Shown piece by piece: positions 1 through 12,853 of a DNA stretch of 64,000 nt (the first letter of the stretch is position 1; each line of letters begins with the position of its first letter). The notes under the pieces are model-generated. The model was given only the letters and a program-made list of their open reading frames with translations. It had not been told where the DNA came from and did no database searches. The position numbers were made by a program, and so were the translations under genes. Origin of the DNA: Episyrphus balteatus (Eukaryota > Arthropoda > Insecta > Diptera > Syrphidae); assembly GCF_945859705.1 (NCBI RefSeq), contig NC_079134.1:118916620-118980619 (forward strand), given 5' to 3'.

Positions 1-226
1 TTGGTTATAAATATTTTTTTTTTACAATATAAAAGATCACAAAAAAAACAATAAGATGAAATTAAACTAAATTTTGAATTGAAATAAATTCTTATTATTA
101 CTAAAATAAGCCTTTGGCGAATTAATTACACTACAAATGAGAATAAATGTTATATATGAGAACATGATTAAACTACACAAACAATTACAAAATTAGTTAA
201 CTTAATTTTTTAGCGTAATATTATAA

Positions 227-3200
227 TTAAGATAAATTAATAACTGGAAAGTACTTTCCAAGCCTCCTTATTTTTTTCATGGTAACAGAGTACTTTGAGC
301 CTGTGGTTTGAATTGCTTTTGTCACATTCATTCCGATATATAAGTCTATTTCTTCAATGGAATTCATATCACACATGTTCTGAAGGGCACCAGAATTTGG
401 TTGTTCTTGGCTTATCTTATCTTCACTGGAGGAAATCATTTTTTCAATCGACCATGTTTGTTCTGGGACCGAATTATAATTTATTGACATGTTCTGAAAT
501 TGTGTGACTACAGCTGAACCTTCATTATTTAAATTGTTACAAGTTACATTGTTGTAACGGTGGTGGCGATGTTCGTACTCTTGAGATTCTGTTATTCTAT
601 CAAGTGACTGACTTTCGCGTAGTCGTCTCCTTCCACCTACTTTTGGCAAGCAATTCTCCATTAAAGAACAGCCTTTCTTTTGTTTGGAGTGAGAATTTGT
701 AGGTTCACCTGTCTTTGATTGTTCTTCTTTTTTGCTAGAAGTTGACTTTTCATCTTTGGAATTGCTCAACACAATATTTGTGTTGGTCTGACCCGATCCG
801 AAGTTAGCTTGATCCTGTGAGTCACTTGAGTCATCATAAGAGTCACGTCGATTTACTCTGAATCGATTGGGTGTATCTCCCCCAATTTTGTGAACTTTCT
901 TTTTCTTAGATTTTGTCTCGTCGTCGGATGCCTCTGAACTACTACAAGAAGGTGTCCTCATTTTGTTTAGTTTTGTCCGCCTATGCATAAGTACTGGATT
1001 TTTATTTCTCATTTTACTAATTTCTAAATCTTTAATACCGGAAAGGTCATCATGCTGCAGCTCTGGCAAGTCTCGTTCAACAATTCCTCCAGCCTCCTGT
1101 CGCTCGCTTATGGGGGGATTTGATTGATGGACTTTCGACTGTTTTAAAATATCACTTTTTCCTGGAGATTTCTTTGGCATGTTGGGATCTTGTGACTTTT
1201 TATTAGCATCTATATTGGTACTTTGTTGATCTAAACGTAAGCTATCCCACTTTTCTACTCTGTAAGTATTTTTTGAGCTTTCATTTGAAGCTATTGGTTT
1301 AATAACTAGTTTGGACATATATTGCGAATCTACGCCGCTACTGCGTTCTTGCGAAGCTCGGTTTATTCTTCCGTCAGATATTGAAGCCCGACGATTGCCT
1401 GTTGAAACCTTCAGTTCAAATTTGTCTGGGCATTCACAAGCTTCTTCTTCGTCTTCTTCCTTAACAATGCTACATTTTCGGTTCCTTTTTTCCTGAAATA
1501 TTAGTCAAGTTAACAAAACTGATTAAAATTCAATTTTTTTTTAATTACCGTTACTGCTTCTGTGGTAAATTCGATCGAATCACATACTTCAATGCTAACA
1601 GGGACCAAGAGCTTATTGTTTTGGTCAGTTTTTAATTTATTATCTTCGGGAATATTGCGATTTGCTGATGAAAGTCTGTAAAACATTTTGGTTTATTAGA
1701 AAACTGATAGGAATATAAGAGAATATAATTCTATAATTGAGATTTTATATGTATATTAAGATATTCTCATTTCTTTTAACTGTTTCAAAACCAAACTAAA
1801 GGTTTAAACTGACTTAAAATAATTCTACTTGGCTGGTGTTGGTCATATTTATTTGCGTGCGTTTTTTATGATTTTTTTTTTTTTGACTGGATGAAAGGAA
1901 AGTAGCAAAAAACTTCCTCAGTACACTGCGCGTCACATGGATAAAAGCAAACATTTTACAAAAGATAAACTAAGCAGATTTTGGATTTTGGATTTCTATG
2001 GTCTATGGTCAATTTAATGAACTAGAGACTAGACATTGATGAAATGTGGTTTCAACAAGGCAATGCCAAAGCGACACAGCGCATAGCGGTTATTACAACC
2101 GACTTTTTTATTAATTCGATAAAGATAAGCTAAAGCTAAGAGTACAAAATAATATGGCTCAAAATCACGGAGGTTGGAAATTTCATTATCTGTTTTATAA
2201 GAAAAATAACTCATACTTACTCCTAGAGCGTTCTCGGAAATGGCGTTCGCGAAAATAAAGTTTTGACCTTTAATATTTTTTATTTTTTTTAACATTGTAA
2301 AACGAAAAAAAAAATGTTATAGTGGATTCGATTACCTATCACATAATTGACAAAAATTATAATTTTAATCTAAAATCATTGCCAAACTGGCGTTCCCGGA
2401 ATGACGGTTAATTAATGTACGCTACTTGAAGGTAACATTGAAACATAATTTAAACATTGATTTAATTATTTTATCCATGGAAATGATTATGTGAAGATAA
2501 ATTAGTTCGATGAGTTACCGAAAAGGCATTTATTAACACCACCTGCACGCTATACAGGGTGTCCTGTAGAAAATGGATAATCCTGAAATGGCTGATAGGT
2601 GCACTTTTGACTGTTCTGAAACCGAATGGAAAAAGTTTCTATCGCAACCAGTTTAGAAAATATTAGCTTTTTTTCGTTCAGTGTACTTTAAATTTCATCA
2701 TCTTACTTTTTCTTTAACCACAACCACGAATGAATGAATTTTATAAATTTCTTATTTTTATAATTTTCTACAATAATTGGCTCACTACATAAGAAGTTAA
2801 AAGTTTTTATAACTGTTGCATCTTTCTTTAAAAAAATTTTGAAATTTGTTTTTCGATACAAAATGTGAAAAAAAAAATTTATAAAAATTTTTAAACACCT
2901 GTGGTATAAAAAAATCAATAGAAACGTAAGTGGCCAACTTTTTTAAAAATATGCGCGTCCAAAGGGGATTGCAGAATGGTAAAAGTTTGTATCAAATCTA
3001 TAGTTACTAGGAAGTTATTGGTATCAAAGTGCAAAAAAAGCCTATTAATTTAATAAATGATTTTAACTGCAAAATCTTAAATTTTTCACATTGCTGACAC
3101 AAATGCATGGATTCCATCAGTTTTTTTAATCAGTCATATTTTACAATAATTCTTCCTACACATAGCTATTAAAAAAGAGTTATAACCGTTGAACAATGGC

Positions 3201-6200
3201 TATACAAAAAATTTTGCATCGAAAAACAAATTTCAAATTTTTTTTAAAGAAAAGATGCAACAGTTATAAAAACTTTTAACTTCTTATGTAGTGAGCCAAT
3301 TATTGTAGAAAATTAAGATGATGAAATTTAAAGTACACTGAACGAAAAAAAGGTAATATTTTCTAAACTGGTTGCGAAACTTTTTCTATTCGGTTTCAGA
3401 ACAGTCAAAAGTGCACCTATCAGCCATTTCAGGATTATCCATTTTCTACCGGACACCATGTATAGTTTATAAATTTTATTAATTATTTAAAATTTTTACT
3501 TAAAGGCCTGATGAAGGGGATAACCATCCCTGAAACGTTGCGCCAAAAAATAAAAGAATAAAATTGACTTTAAGCCTACAATAAAAAAATTTATTTTAAA
3601 TATAATTTTGATTATTATCATAATTTTTCTGCGGAAAAAATTAATAAAAATAATGCTTTTTGTTAATTTTTTCCAAAGCATATATAAATATTTGAAGATA
3701 TTGTTCCCAGGGGGGTTTATACTTTAAACTTAATTGACTTTTATATGGTTTTAGGTCATTTGAATTTCCGTTTTTGAGTTATGGGAAGGCCTTATTTGAG
3801 TATATTTGATGAAATAAAAAATACATAGATGGAAACTTTTCTAACCAAAACATATATGTATGTATATTCCGAAATGCATGGCTAATAATTTAATCGATGA
3901 TGACTCCTTTAAATTAATGTTGTTTTGGCGGGCACTGTTTTGATTTAAAAAAATGCCTGGAAATCAAATTTTCCAACTCCATGATTTTGGCCCACATACT
4001 ATTGATTGTTAATAATTCATAAAATCATAGGTTATATGTATGAGTTTTAATAAGTTTACATAACTTATCCTTGGAAGTTTCTCTCTTCACGCTATTCAGT
4101 AAGTTATTGAAAAATGTAGTTAGTAACATCGTATGTCACAAGTACAAAGACCAGAGGAAGGTACATGTTAAAAATAACATCTCTCAAAAAATAGAACGAC
4201 TCAATCGGTATTGCCATGTTCAAAGGAGAGATCTTGAGAGCCCCGTCAAAAAGGCAATTTCATACATACAGTTTTTTTTTTTTTCAAAACTCAACAAACG
4301 CCAAAAATTAATATTGGTATCAACATTTTTGGCATACAAATAATATAAAAACTAACAGTTTTTATTTAAAAAAAATTAAGATCGTTCTTTCAACAAAATG
4401 AATGGAGGATTTGTAAAACTCAACAAAATATTACGAGATTTTGCAAAACTAATAAAAATTGCTGGTTTTTGTTTGCCAAACTGAAAACAGTTTACCACTT
4501 GTCGGAGAATTATCTTTTCTTAAATATCATAAATATATAAATGGGTTGTTTGGTTTAAATTAAAAAAAGCTTATATTATAAAATTAGGTAGTATAAAAGT
4601 GTACTTTTGGATTTGTTTCATATTGAAAAAAACGCGGTGTTTTCGTGTTCATAATAAGGACGAATCGTTCCAAGCCTTAAAATAACAGTTGAGCCTATAG
4701 ATTAGCTATGCAGGAAAGGACAAGCCCTCGTTTCCACTTTTTGAATAGTCGGTTTTGTATTCAAATGGGAAACAAAACCTACTCATTGAAAACTTAAAAA
4801 AAAAACATTTGTTGAGTATGTATTGCAAAAATGCTCCTCAATTTCTGTTTCACATTCATACAATGCAATCATTCAAGTAAAACACGAATTGGAGTATAAA
4901 CATTCAATCACAAAATTATTTTCATACCATTATCTTGTAGTCCTTGAAGTCTTAATTTGACGTTTGCATTTGAACCATATAAATGAGCGCCGAAGCAATG
5001 AATGTTAAATGTTTACGTATTATGATTAAAAAATAAATTTTCTTTTGAATTTTTGCACATTCATGGCTACCATATTTTTAAGATTTAATTTTGTATCCAT
5101 TACACACCCTACGTAAATGCTTTCAACGCAAATAAAAGATTCATTATCCATTTTACATCAATACCATCATCCATTACAAACTTCATATATTTAGTCTTAA
5201 TTACACTCACCTTAAGCTTGTTCATTTTCAGTACACATCAATTCTTTTTAAGTCTTCATTCAATTTTTCACACATAACATATCTTCACTTTTTAATCCAC
5301 ATAAGTAAATCAGACTATCATCTTCAAAAAACTTCATCCTGTAGGTAATATCATAAACATTTTTTTAAATCTTTTACAAAAGAAACAAATTGTTAACTTT
5401 TGCATCAGATATTACACCATTCACTTTTCTTTGACTTCTAGTGATAAGATAAGATTCAAATCATTTCATTCACGATGACACATATCCTATAATATTTCAA
5501 GGGTCAATTTCTTCTTCACAAAGGGGAAAATTATTGTACCGGAGAATAATTTTATTTGTTCTAATGAACAATAAAAAAAAATAACATATTATAACACTTC
5601 TTACCTTCCAGGGCTCGACGGAAATAAAAGTGGGCGGTGCTTCTGAACTTGTTCCTGCCGCTTTTGTCTAAGCCTCCTTTCAGCAAGTAAAAAATACGTT
5701 GCTGTAATATGATTATATTTGTTCCTATCAAGAGACCTGTGAGAAACACACATAAGTAAAATATTATAACCTATAAATAAATATTTAAACAATTTCTACT
5801 TACTGCATTATGTCTTCTTTAGTGGCTATATTGCCATTTATCATCTTTTGTATAATAAAAGCATGATCGTCTTCACTGACTTGTTCGCGACTAACTAAAG
5901 GCAGGTGATCCAACAAAGGCTCTGCTCCAGTAGAATTTTGCTTTAACCAAACATCTTGTGCAATTTGTTCCAATGTTGCTCGCTTTTCTGGATCTCGAAC
6001 TAACATTGATGCTATAAGTCGTCTGCATGTGACAGTGACATGGCTTGGCATAGAATATTTGCAGTCCATAATCATTGTGAGGGTTTCTGAATCATTTGCT
6101 TTTTCAAAAGGTGGTTGCCCACAAACCAACATATATAAAATAACACCCAATGACCAGATATCTGAAAAAAAAAAATAGCATTTATTAAAATATTACCCTG

Positions 6201-7556
6201 CAAAGATTTTGAGTGGAATAAAGAAAACCCTAATAAAATAATTTTATTTTGTTTTGTTGAACTGCAATATTTGCATCGTTTAATTATTCAAATAGGCAAG
6301 TTTTTGAATATAAATACATAAGAGATTTAGGGCGGAATTCAGAGTCGTTACTTAAGCAAAAATCTGACAAGAATTTTCTGAGTCATTTACATCAGGATTC
6401 CCTCAGTTGCTATTCATATGCTAAGATTCAAGAAGCACTTACGTTTTATTTAGCGCCGTTCAGTATGCATTTAAAAGTCCTTAGGTCTTACAGGCATATA
6501 CATAGTTAAAATTATTATTATTACTAAAAAAAAAATTAATGGTCGTGAGGCAAGGAAAAAAATATCTCTTATTATTCCACTGAACTTGAACTTCAGACGT
6601 CAAGAATGGCCGTTTTTAGAACTAAATGAATATTGGATAAACTGTTCCTGAAATCTCTAATATTTTTTAAAACTTACACTAGATTATCCAGCAGAACCAT
6701 GCATATCCTCACAAAATATGTCCAGCCAAATATTGAAAATTGAGAGTTTCTTGAATATGTGCAATTTAAATCAGACCGAAACTTTTAAGAAAGGTCTTGG
6801 GGATATTAAGTTCCACAATATAACAAGTCTGGTGATTGATACCTAAATACCAATCTTTTAACAACTGTAGGGAGCCATTTTGCTCAATTGTATAAAGAAA
6901 TTATACAATGTAATAGCGGACTGATATTGTTCAGCTTTTAAGAATAAAAAGGCCAATATCCAATACTTATATTTCTAAATAAAATACTTTCATGGACTCA
7001 TTTGCTTTTTTTCGCCGAAATCGAGTACCACTTGTCGCACAGAAAAATTGCAAAGGCCTTTCTGAATTATCTTTTTTTCTTTAGTACATCAATTTGTTAT
7101 GGGATTAATATTTTCAGAGTAACACCACCGCAAATGGTATTTTTGTATGTTTTTAATAACCGTTATTTGAGAAATAATGCCTTATTTACAATATTGCGAG
7201 ACGAGAGGGAGACGAGATTTTATGTGTGTTCAACGACGCTGTTATGGACTGTTCCAGACATAAAAGAACAGCTTTTTGCTGTTCATTGAGGTTTTCCTGT
7301 TCTGAACTCTTCTAGTTTGCTGTTCATTGACGCTGTCTAGAACAGTTTAGAACAGGATTTTCTGTTCTTGCTTTTGAGTCAGATCAGGTTAGAACAGATT
7401 CATGAGAAGTGTCAAAAGCAAAGCTGTCATTTTTTACTTGCGATATAGGTACTATAGGGCAAGTTTAGGATTCGTAAAAAAAATCGAACTCGAGATAACA
7501 ATTTTACATGACATTACGATGATGGAGAATGCCAAAAAAGTGGGTCCGGCAATTCT

Positions 7557-7590
<34 letters not shown>

Positions 7591-10500
7591 CTCTATCTGG
7601 AGCTGCAGCCTAAACGAGTGAAGTGATTTTCTTTAAACTTGGTAGTTAGCAGTTTTTGGTGATTCCCTAGAGGGGAAATTGAAATTTTTTTTTTATGACC
7701 AAAACTAACGGTACCTGCCATATAACGGAAATAGAAAAGTTAATTTTTTTCAAAAACGGCTCTAACGATTTTGATTAAAATTTTTGTGTGTAATACTACA
7801 CATAAGGGCCAACTTTTTAAATAAAAAAAATATTTTTTGTACCGTTATTAACGGTAGGTACCTGTCATAGAACGGTTTTTTTCGTTTCTGAATATCTCGT
7901 ACAAAATTAACCCGATTTAAATGAAAATTTTTATACAAAAGTGTGTAAGTAAAGATAATATTAAAATTTTGGAAAATTTTCAAAAAACGCATTTTTGGTT
8001 TTTTAAAAAATATTTCAAAATTTTTTTTTGAAAAATCAATTTTTTGAAAACGGATCAATGAAAAATTTTGAAATTTAGTTTTTATGTGTAAATTAATTAT
8101 TTCTTCAAAATGGCATACCAACTTTTTTTTTTGAAAAATGTTAAAAAAATTTTATATATAAAAAATTATTTTTTTAAAAAACGGCTCCTACAATTTTCAA
8201 AATATTTTTTCTAAAAATACCTTTTTATACGAGAAATAAAATGGCATATTTCGTCGCCCTAGTATTGAAGTGCCGTATACGCCATTTTTACATTTTTGGG
8301 AAATCGCATTTAAATGTTCGGAAGATAATTGCGAAGGAACTAACCGCTGGTATTTTTTGATATTTTAGTATGATATATAATTAAAATGTGTCTTTTATAT
8401 ACATGTTATTGGACATCTGCAATTCATCTAGTTGTAAAAATATTAAAATTTTTGTCCAAAATGAGTTTGCCGTATACGCCATGAAAATCAGAAGTTTCTT
8501 TTATTCATATACACGTACGTCATAAAAAAACATAACGTACGTCAAAACAATTCTCAAAATTTTCTTGGATTGCATGAAAAATTTGACGTAAATGCCAAAA
8601 TTTCTTGTTTTTGTCAAAACAATAGTGAATATCTCGGCAACGAAAAAAGATAGAAAAAAACGGATAGCAGATTTGAAAAGAGCAACTTCGAAAACATACG
8701 ACTGCATACCTAGTTCAAAAAATGCAATTTGGCGTATACGGCACTCCAATACTAGGGCGACGATTTGTTTTTTTTTTTAAGATATTTTAAAACGGAGTTT
8801 TATTAATTATAAAAACAGATTTAATTTTTTTATACTACTTATGAAATTTCTTCAAAATATCGAATTTTAAATTTCTTGAATAAAAAGCTTTAACATTATA
8901 GTTACTTTAAGCATAAGAGCAAGTACGTGCGACCCCAGTCGTGCAATTTATTTTTTTATTTAATTGTGCGAATATTTCTCGGGTGCTCGTGGTTTTTATT
9001 ACTAAATACAATTTTTAATTATATTTTTCGCAGTAAAAACTCAAAAAAAAAAATAGATACAATAAACGAGAAAAGATAAAAAAAAAATTCATATAACTAA
9101 TTTGTTTTTTTTTTTTATTTTGACAACTCACGAAACTGTGCTGTCCTGTCATGTTCTGATCTACAAAAATCGTCGTTGAACACAACCTTTTTCTTGGTCA
9201 TTTAATCCTTTCGAACCCAAGCTATGAAAATCAATGTCAAAAACATCACAACTAAGAAATATGAATAGCAAAAAGCTATTTTCTTAAATAATAAATAGCT
9301 AAAATAATGTGTCACTCTCTTGTTGCATGTAAGTAACATGCACTGCCTACGACCAACACAAAAAGTCGGACAACTGGGAAAATAATTTTTTATAGAACAA
9401 TAATGTATGCTACTTCTTCTAATTTTTTTGTCATTTTCATCAAATAAAATTTTATAACCCAAAACTGAAACAAAATATTGTTTTAATATTTTTTCTAGGT
9501 CGTTCATATATCAATTAAGCAATTTCAATAGAAAATAATGATCTTTAACACATTCAAAAAATTTAAAAATTGAAAAATGAAGTAGGTAAAGCTAGAATTT
9601 CGGCTGTGAAAAACTAACCGGATTTTTTAATGGATATATTTTATTTAAAGGATATATTTTGTCCAGAAACCTTTGTTTTCGAAAACTGCTCGGCATCAAC
9701 GAAGCTTGGACTCGGCCAAATTAAATAAAATAGAACTAGGAATATGCTCCTAGTCATTTTTCAAAGCTACAAGTGCGTTAGTTGCTGAGGTCTTCTCTAC
9801 CTGTCACTTAAAGATGGCTCACAAGTTTTTAATCGGGTTCAAATCGGATAATTGTTACGGCTATCCAAAGCCAGGAGTATTGTCTACACCGAACTACTGG
9901 TTTACGAGCTTTTAAGAATTTTTGGCATCATAACTTGCAGAAAGAGGCATTTCTTTCTCCTCTAATGGAGCCATTATCGACTCCAACATGTCTCTATTCT
10001 AGAAATGATCCATAATTCCGTTGATTTGGTGTAACGGGCTAGAGCCTACAGCTGAAAAAAAAAACAAACCATCACTGGTCCTTTGCTATGCTTCACTGTA
10101 CGGAGCATATTTTGTTGGTTTCAAACATGTCCATGTTTGCGCGACTGGCTGCCGTTTTACGATCAAAATAAAACAAGTTAAAATTGCTTTTATCTCTAAA
10201 AAGCATATTTTTCCGTTTTGTTTTCAAGCAATTCAGATGATTTTTTGTAAATACCACCATGATGAAGTATTTTTATTTTAAAATTTAAAGTGTTTCTTAA
10301 GATCCATTCATTGCCTACTTTTTTAGACAATGCTTAGAATAAAGGAATGGCTTTTTTCGAGTGGAAAAAGATTAAGACCTAATCTCTCAAAGCCTTCCTA
10401 ACTGTTTTTGATGTTGAAGGCAGATTAAGCTCCTCACAAATCGTTTAAGAAGTTGCAAAAGGATCTTTTATCAAATTACTCTTTATTCGCCTATCAGTTT

Positions 10501-12853
10501 TTAGGGATATTTTGTTATAGCTTCCACCCAAGTGATCTGCTAAAACTGATTTGGCTCTTTTTTACTTCTTGACGATATCATACTCACTTGACGTTGCAAT
10601 TTCCAACATCCCAAAGGGATAACATTTTGTTTTATTTCGGATTGAAAGTGTTCTACGACTTAGTAACGAATTTTATGACCTTAATGCCTTTTTTTCCGTT
10701 ATTTCATCAAATAATTTATACAATTCACAAAGCTAACAACTTTGTTTGTCACCGCAAACAAAAAATTTACAGAACTGACGCTTAAAACAGCTACCTCAAG
10801 ACCGAGAATCGAAATCCTTGAAAAATCCGGTTAGTTTTGCACAGACGAAATTCTAACTTCCCCTCATTTTTCAATTTTTAAAATTTTTGAATATATTAAA
10901 GAACATTATTTTGTGTTCAAATTCCTTAACTGATATATTAACGATCTAGTAAAAATATTTAAACAATATTTTGTACCAGTTTTGTGTTATAAAATTTCAA
11001 TTGATGAAAATGACAAAAAAAATCCGGAATGTTTTTAGCAGCACTTTATAAAAAAAAAATTTTGCAAAAAAAAAGAAAAAAATGTGAATTTCAGTCCCTT
11101 TTTCGATAAACAAAAATTAAAGGTATGATATTTGACTAACTTTTTGTAATAATCCAGTAACTAGGCATCATTATCTTTCAATTAAGCCATTGAAACCTAA
11201 AAAAAATATTTAATGGAATATTTTTTACGAATTTTTAAAAATATGTTACATGAGAGTAACGGGTTAAATTGTAAGTCATTTGGTAATGTGAAGGTTTTTT
11301 TGGGTAATTGTCTATTTTTGATAGGAAATAGAAGAATGTGTGTAAAATTAAGGAAATTATTTGGCCAAACATCGAAAACTAGATATCAATTTTACTCTCG
11401 CAACGCTCTCGTTTAGTCATCTCGCAATAGTGTGAATCAGGCATAACTGAAAACGAGATACGTTACACCTTTGTGGTGCTCTAACTCTGAAAGTATAACT
11501 CTTATAGGAAAATATAGGAAAATGACGTATAAATAGAAATAAAAACAGTTCCAATCAGAAAATTCCTTGCAAACTTTCTGTGCGACAAGTCGTTCTGGAA
11601 ATATTGACGCTCACGCGTTTCACTACTGCATTCAAAATAAGCTGACTTCTAAACTTTAATCAGATTTTTCCCCATATTGAACTACAAGTAATGTACAAGC
11701 AATTTATATTAATTTACAACTAATTTGTAATATTTTAGCTATTTTTTAGTATCCTGTATACTTTTACTTATATTTTGTAATAATATATTCTCACTAGCTT
11801 ATAAGATATTATATCTTATTGTGTTAACTAAATGATAATAAAATTTTAGTTCAAAATTTAATTAAACGCAACTAGTGCGTATATTGCCTCTTTGATAAAT
11901 GAGTTATAGCTATAAATTATATATATATATATATTTTTTTCAATTGAGAACTACTTTATAAACGTGTTTAAATCATGGAGTTCAAACCAAAAAACTAACA
12001 ATGTTCAGCAATCCGATCAATAAACGCCGACTAAATTTAAAAAATAAAAGTATACCTTACCAACAGCTTGGGCATCATAAGAATCCCCCAAGAGAATTTC
12101 TGGTGCAGAATATGCCAAACTACCGCACGATGTTTCCAGCTTCTGTCCCGGCAAGAATTTATTACTAAATCCAAAATCAGTAAGTTTTACAACACCCGCT
12201 TTTTCAAAAAATACAACATTTGCTGGCTTTAGATCTCTATAAAAAAAAAAACAATCATCAATTATGTAAACAATAATCAACTAGAAATAATTTAATATAA
12301 TACAAAACAAACCTATGAACCACATGCAACTGATGACAATACGAAATAGCTCTAACAATCTGACGGAAATATTTTCTAGCCAAATCCTCAGACAAACCAC
12401 CCTCGTGCTTCATTATGTAATCGTAAAGATCACCACCATCTCCCAATTCCAATATTAAATAAAGCTTTGTTTGCGTGTCAATTACCTCATATAGTCTCAC
12501 TACATTCGGATGCTGTACAAGTTTCATGCACCTTAACAAAAAGCCAATATAAAATTTATATATAGTTATAAATTTCTTTCTATTAATAAGGAATAGCAAG
12601 CAACTCATTGAGCTGAACTCTCTTTTACAACCTACCGAACTTCTTGAAACAGATGCGCCTTGGATACTTCATCCAATTTTGTCTTGTCAACCACTTTGAC
12701 GGCGACCTTTTCTCCCGTGAATACATGTCGAGCGAGTTTAACCACGGCAAAGTGCCCAGATCCCAGTGTTCTCTCCAAATCATAAAGCCCAGCTATTTTA
12801 CCATCGTAGGACACAGAATGATGCTGTGCGTGTCCACCTTCGGGCGTATGCAT
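227..12853 (-). CDS. Snrk: SNF-related (SNRK-type) serine/threonine kinase
   Basis: AMPK-related kinase, expected to be activated by LKB1. Coding exons, read on the minus strand: 12853-12636, 12531-12313, 12236-12061, 6161-5804, 5736-5605, 1675-1549, 1492-227. All junctions are GT-AG and the 2496 nt stay in one frame (831 aa). Seen in the protein: glycine loop GSGHFAV (31-37), VAVK lysine 53, HRDLKPAN (145-152), DFG (166-168), activation-loop Thr181 in KLETSCGS, APE (190-192), DIWSLG (205-210), kinase domain about 24-276. A UBA-like segment with the SNRK signature YNHITATYFLLAERRLR ends near 347. The tail (about 370-831) is Ser/Lys-rich and low complexity. A likely 3' splice site (AG at 12862-12861) lies just before the ATG, so a 5' UTR intron is probable. 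Introns 3 (5.9 kb) and 5 (3.9 kb) are filled with repeats. I saw no canonical AATAAA after the stop within the window. Confidence 0.93.
2555..3460. mobile_element. Foldback element, TA target (Snrk intron 5)
   Basis: Two arms of about 250-300 bp in inverted orientation: roughly 2555-2860 and 3210-3460. Ends are CAGGGTGTCC and GGACACCATG, flanked by TA. The left arm has extra sequence near 2703-2760 missing from the right arm. No transposase, so a non-autonomous DNA transposon, possibly Tc1/mariner-related from the TA flank. Confidence 0.75.
3505..3544 (+). ncRNA. Hammerhead-ribozyme-like motif
   Basis: Core CTGATGA (3508-3514), a stem-II hairpin (AGGGGAT at 3515-3521 with ATCCCT at 3526-3531), then GAAA (3532-3535), C, and a GTT cleavage triplet (3537-3539). 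Helix III is almost absent. Helix I starts with only two pairs (C7-G40, G6-C41 of 35xx). Such compact motifs are known in terminal repeats of Penelope-like elements. The fit is weaker than at 19982-20020 because helix I is short. Confidence 0.45.
3700..5560. other. Snrk intron 5, unrecognised part
   Basis: AT-rich DNA without a recognisable gene, RNA or repeat structure that I could support. Confidence 0.5.
6190..7220. other. Snrk intron 3, unrecognised part
   Basis: Nothing supportable except a short word near 7030-7050 (CACTTGTCGCACAGAAA) that recurs inverted at 11573-11597 and 46401-46425. Confidence 0.4.
7553..7595. repeat. GTCT microsatellite, DINE-1/mini-me-like context
   Basis: About ten TCTG units with one variant. 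It is followed by a conserved-looking stretch (AAACGAGTGAAGTGATTTTC, then TTTAAACTTGGT). Fly DINE-1/mini-me (Helitron-related) elements carry GTCY repeats next to a core of this style; assignment to that class is inference. Confidence 0.5.
8252..8762. mobile_element. MITE with 32-bp terminal inverted repeats
   Basis: Ends CGTCGCCCTAGTATTG and its inverse; 31 of 32 terminal bases match. GCCGTATACGCC words recur inside. Possible 4-bp duplication ATTT. No coding capacity. Nested inside the composite repeat 7222-9184. Confidence 0.75.
9199..11140. repeat. Dispersed repeat, second copy inverted at 20355-20762
   Basis: 9199-9592 plus 10856-11140 form one repeat split by a Tc1-like element. The end beginning TCCTTTCGAACCCAAGC matches, inverted, 20730-20760; the other end (AAAGGTATGATATTTGACTA) matches 20355-20380. 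The second copy is shorter through internal deletion. No coding content seen. Confidence 0.6.
9595..10853 (-). pseudogene. Tc1-like transposon with decayed transposase
   Basis: A 1259-bp element with 34-bp terminal inverted repeats (GAATTTCG-CTGTG-AAAACT...) and flanking TA at both ends. On the minus strand, broken pieces of a Tc1 transposase read in order: an HTH-like part near 10400-10560, VKHSKGPVMV...FSAVG near 10010-10100, and DLNPIKNL (the SPDLNPIENLW box) near 9830-9850, where the following Trp codon is a stop. Multiple frameshifts and stops: dead. It interrupts the dispersed repeat 9199-11140. Confidence 0.8.

Larger units (their letters stand above)
7222..9184. repeat. Composite repeat with GTTCAACGACG ends
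   Basis: GTGTTCAACGACG near 7227 is matched in inverse near 9170-9182. Just inside the left end are about ten AGAACAG/CTGTTCT words. A related cluster lies at 13728-13790. The interior holds a GTCT microsatellite and a nested foldback element. Boundaries are approximate. Confidence 0.4.

Noticed and set aside
4071..4343. 90-codon frame at 4.07-4.34 kb
   Set aside because: No recognisable family, AT-rich composition, contains a T-tract; inside the Snrk intron.
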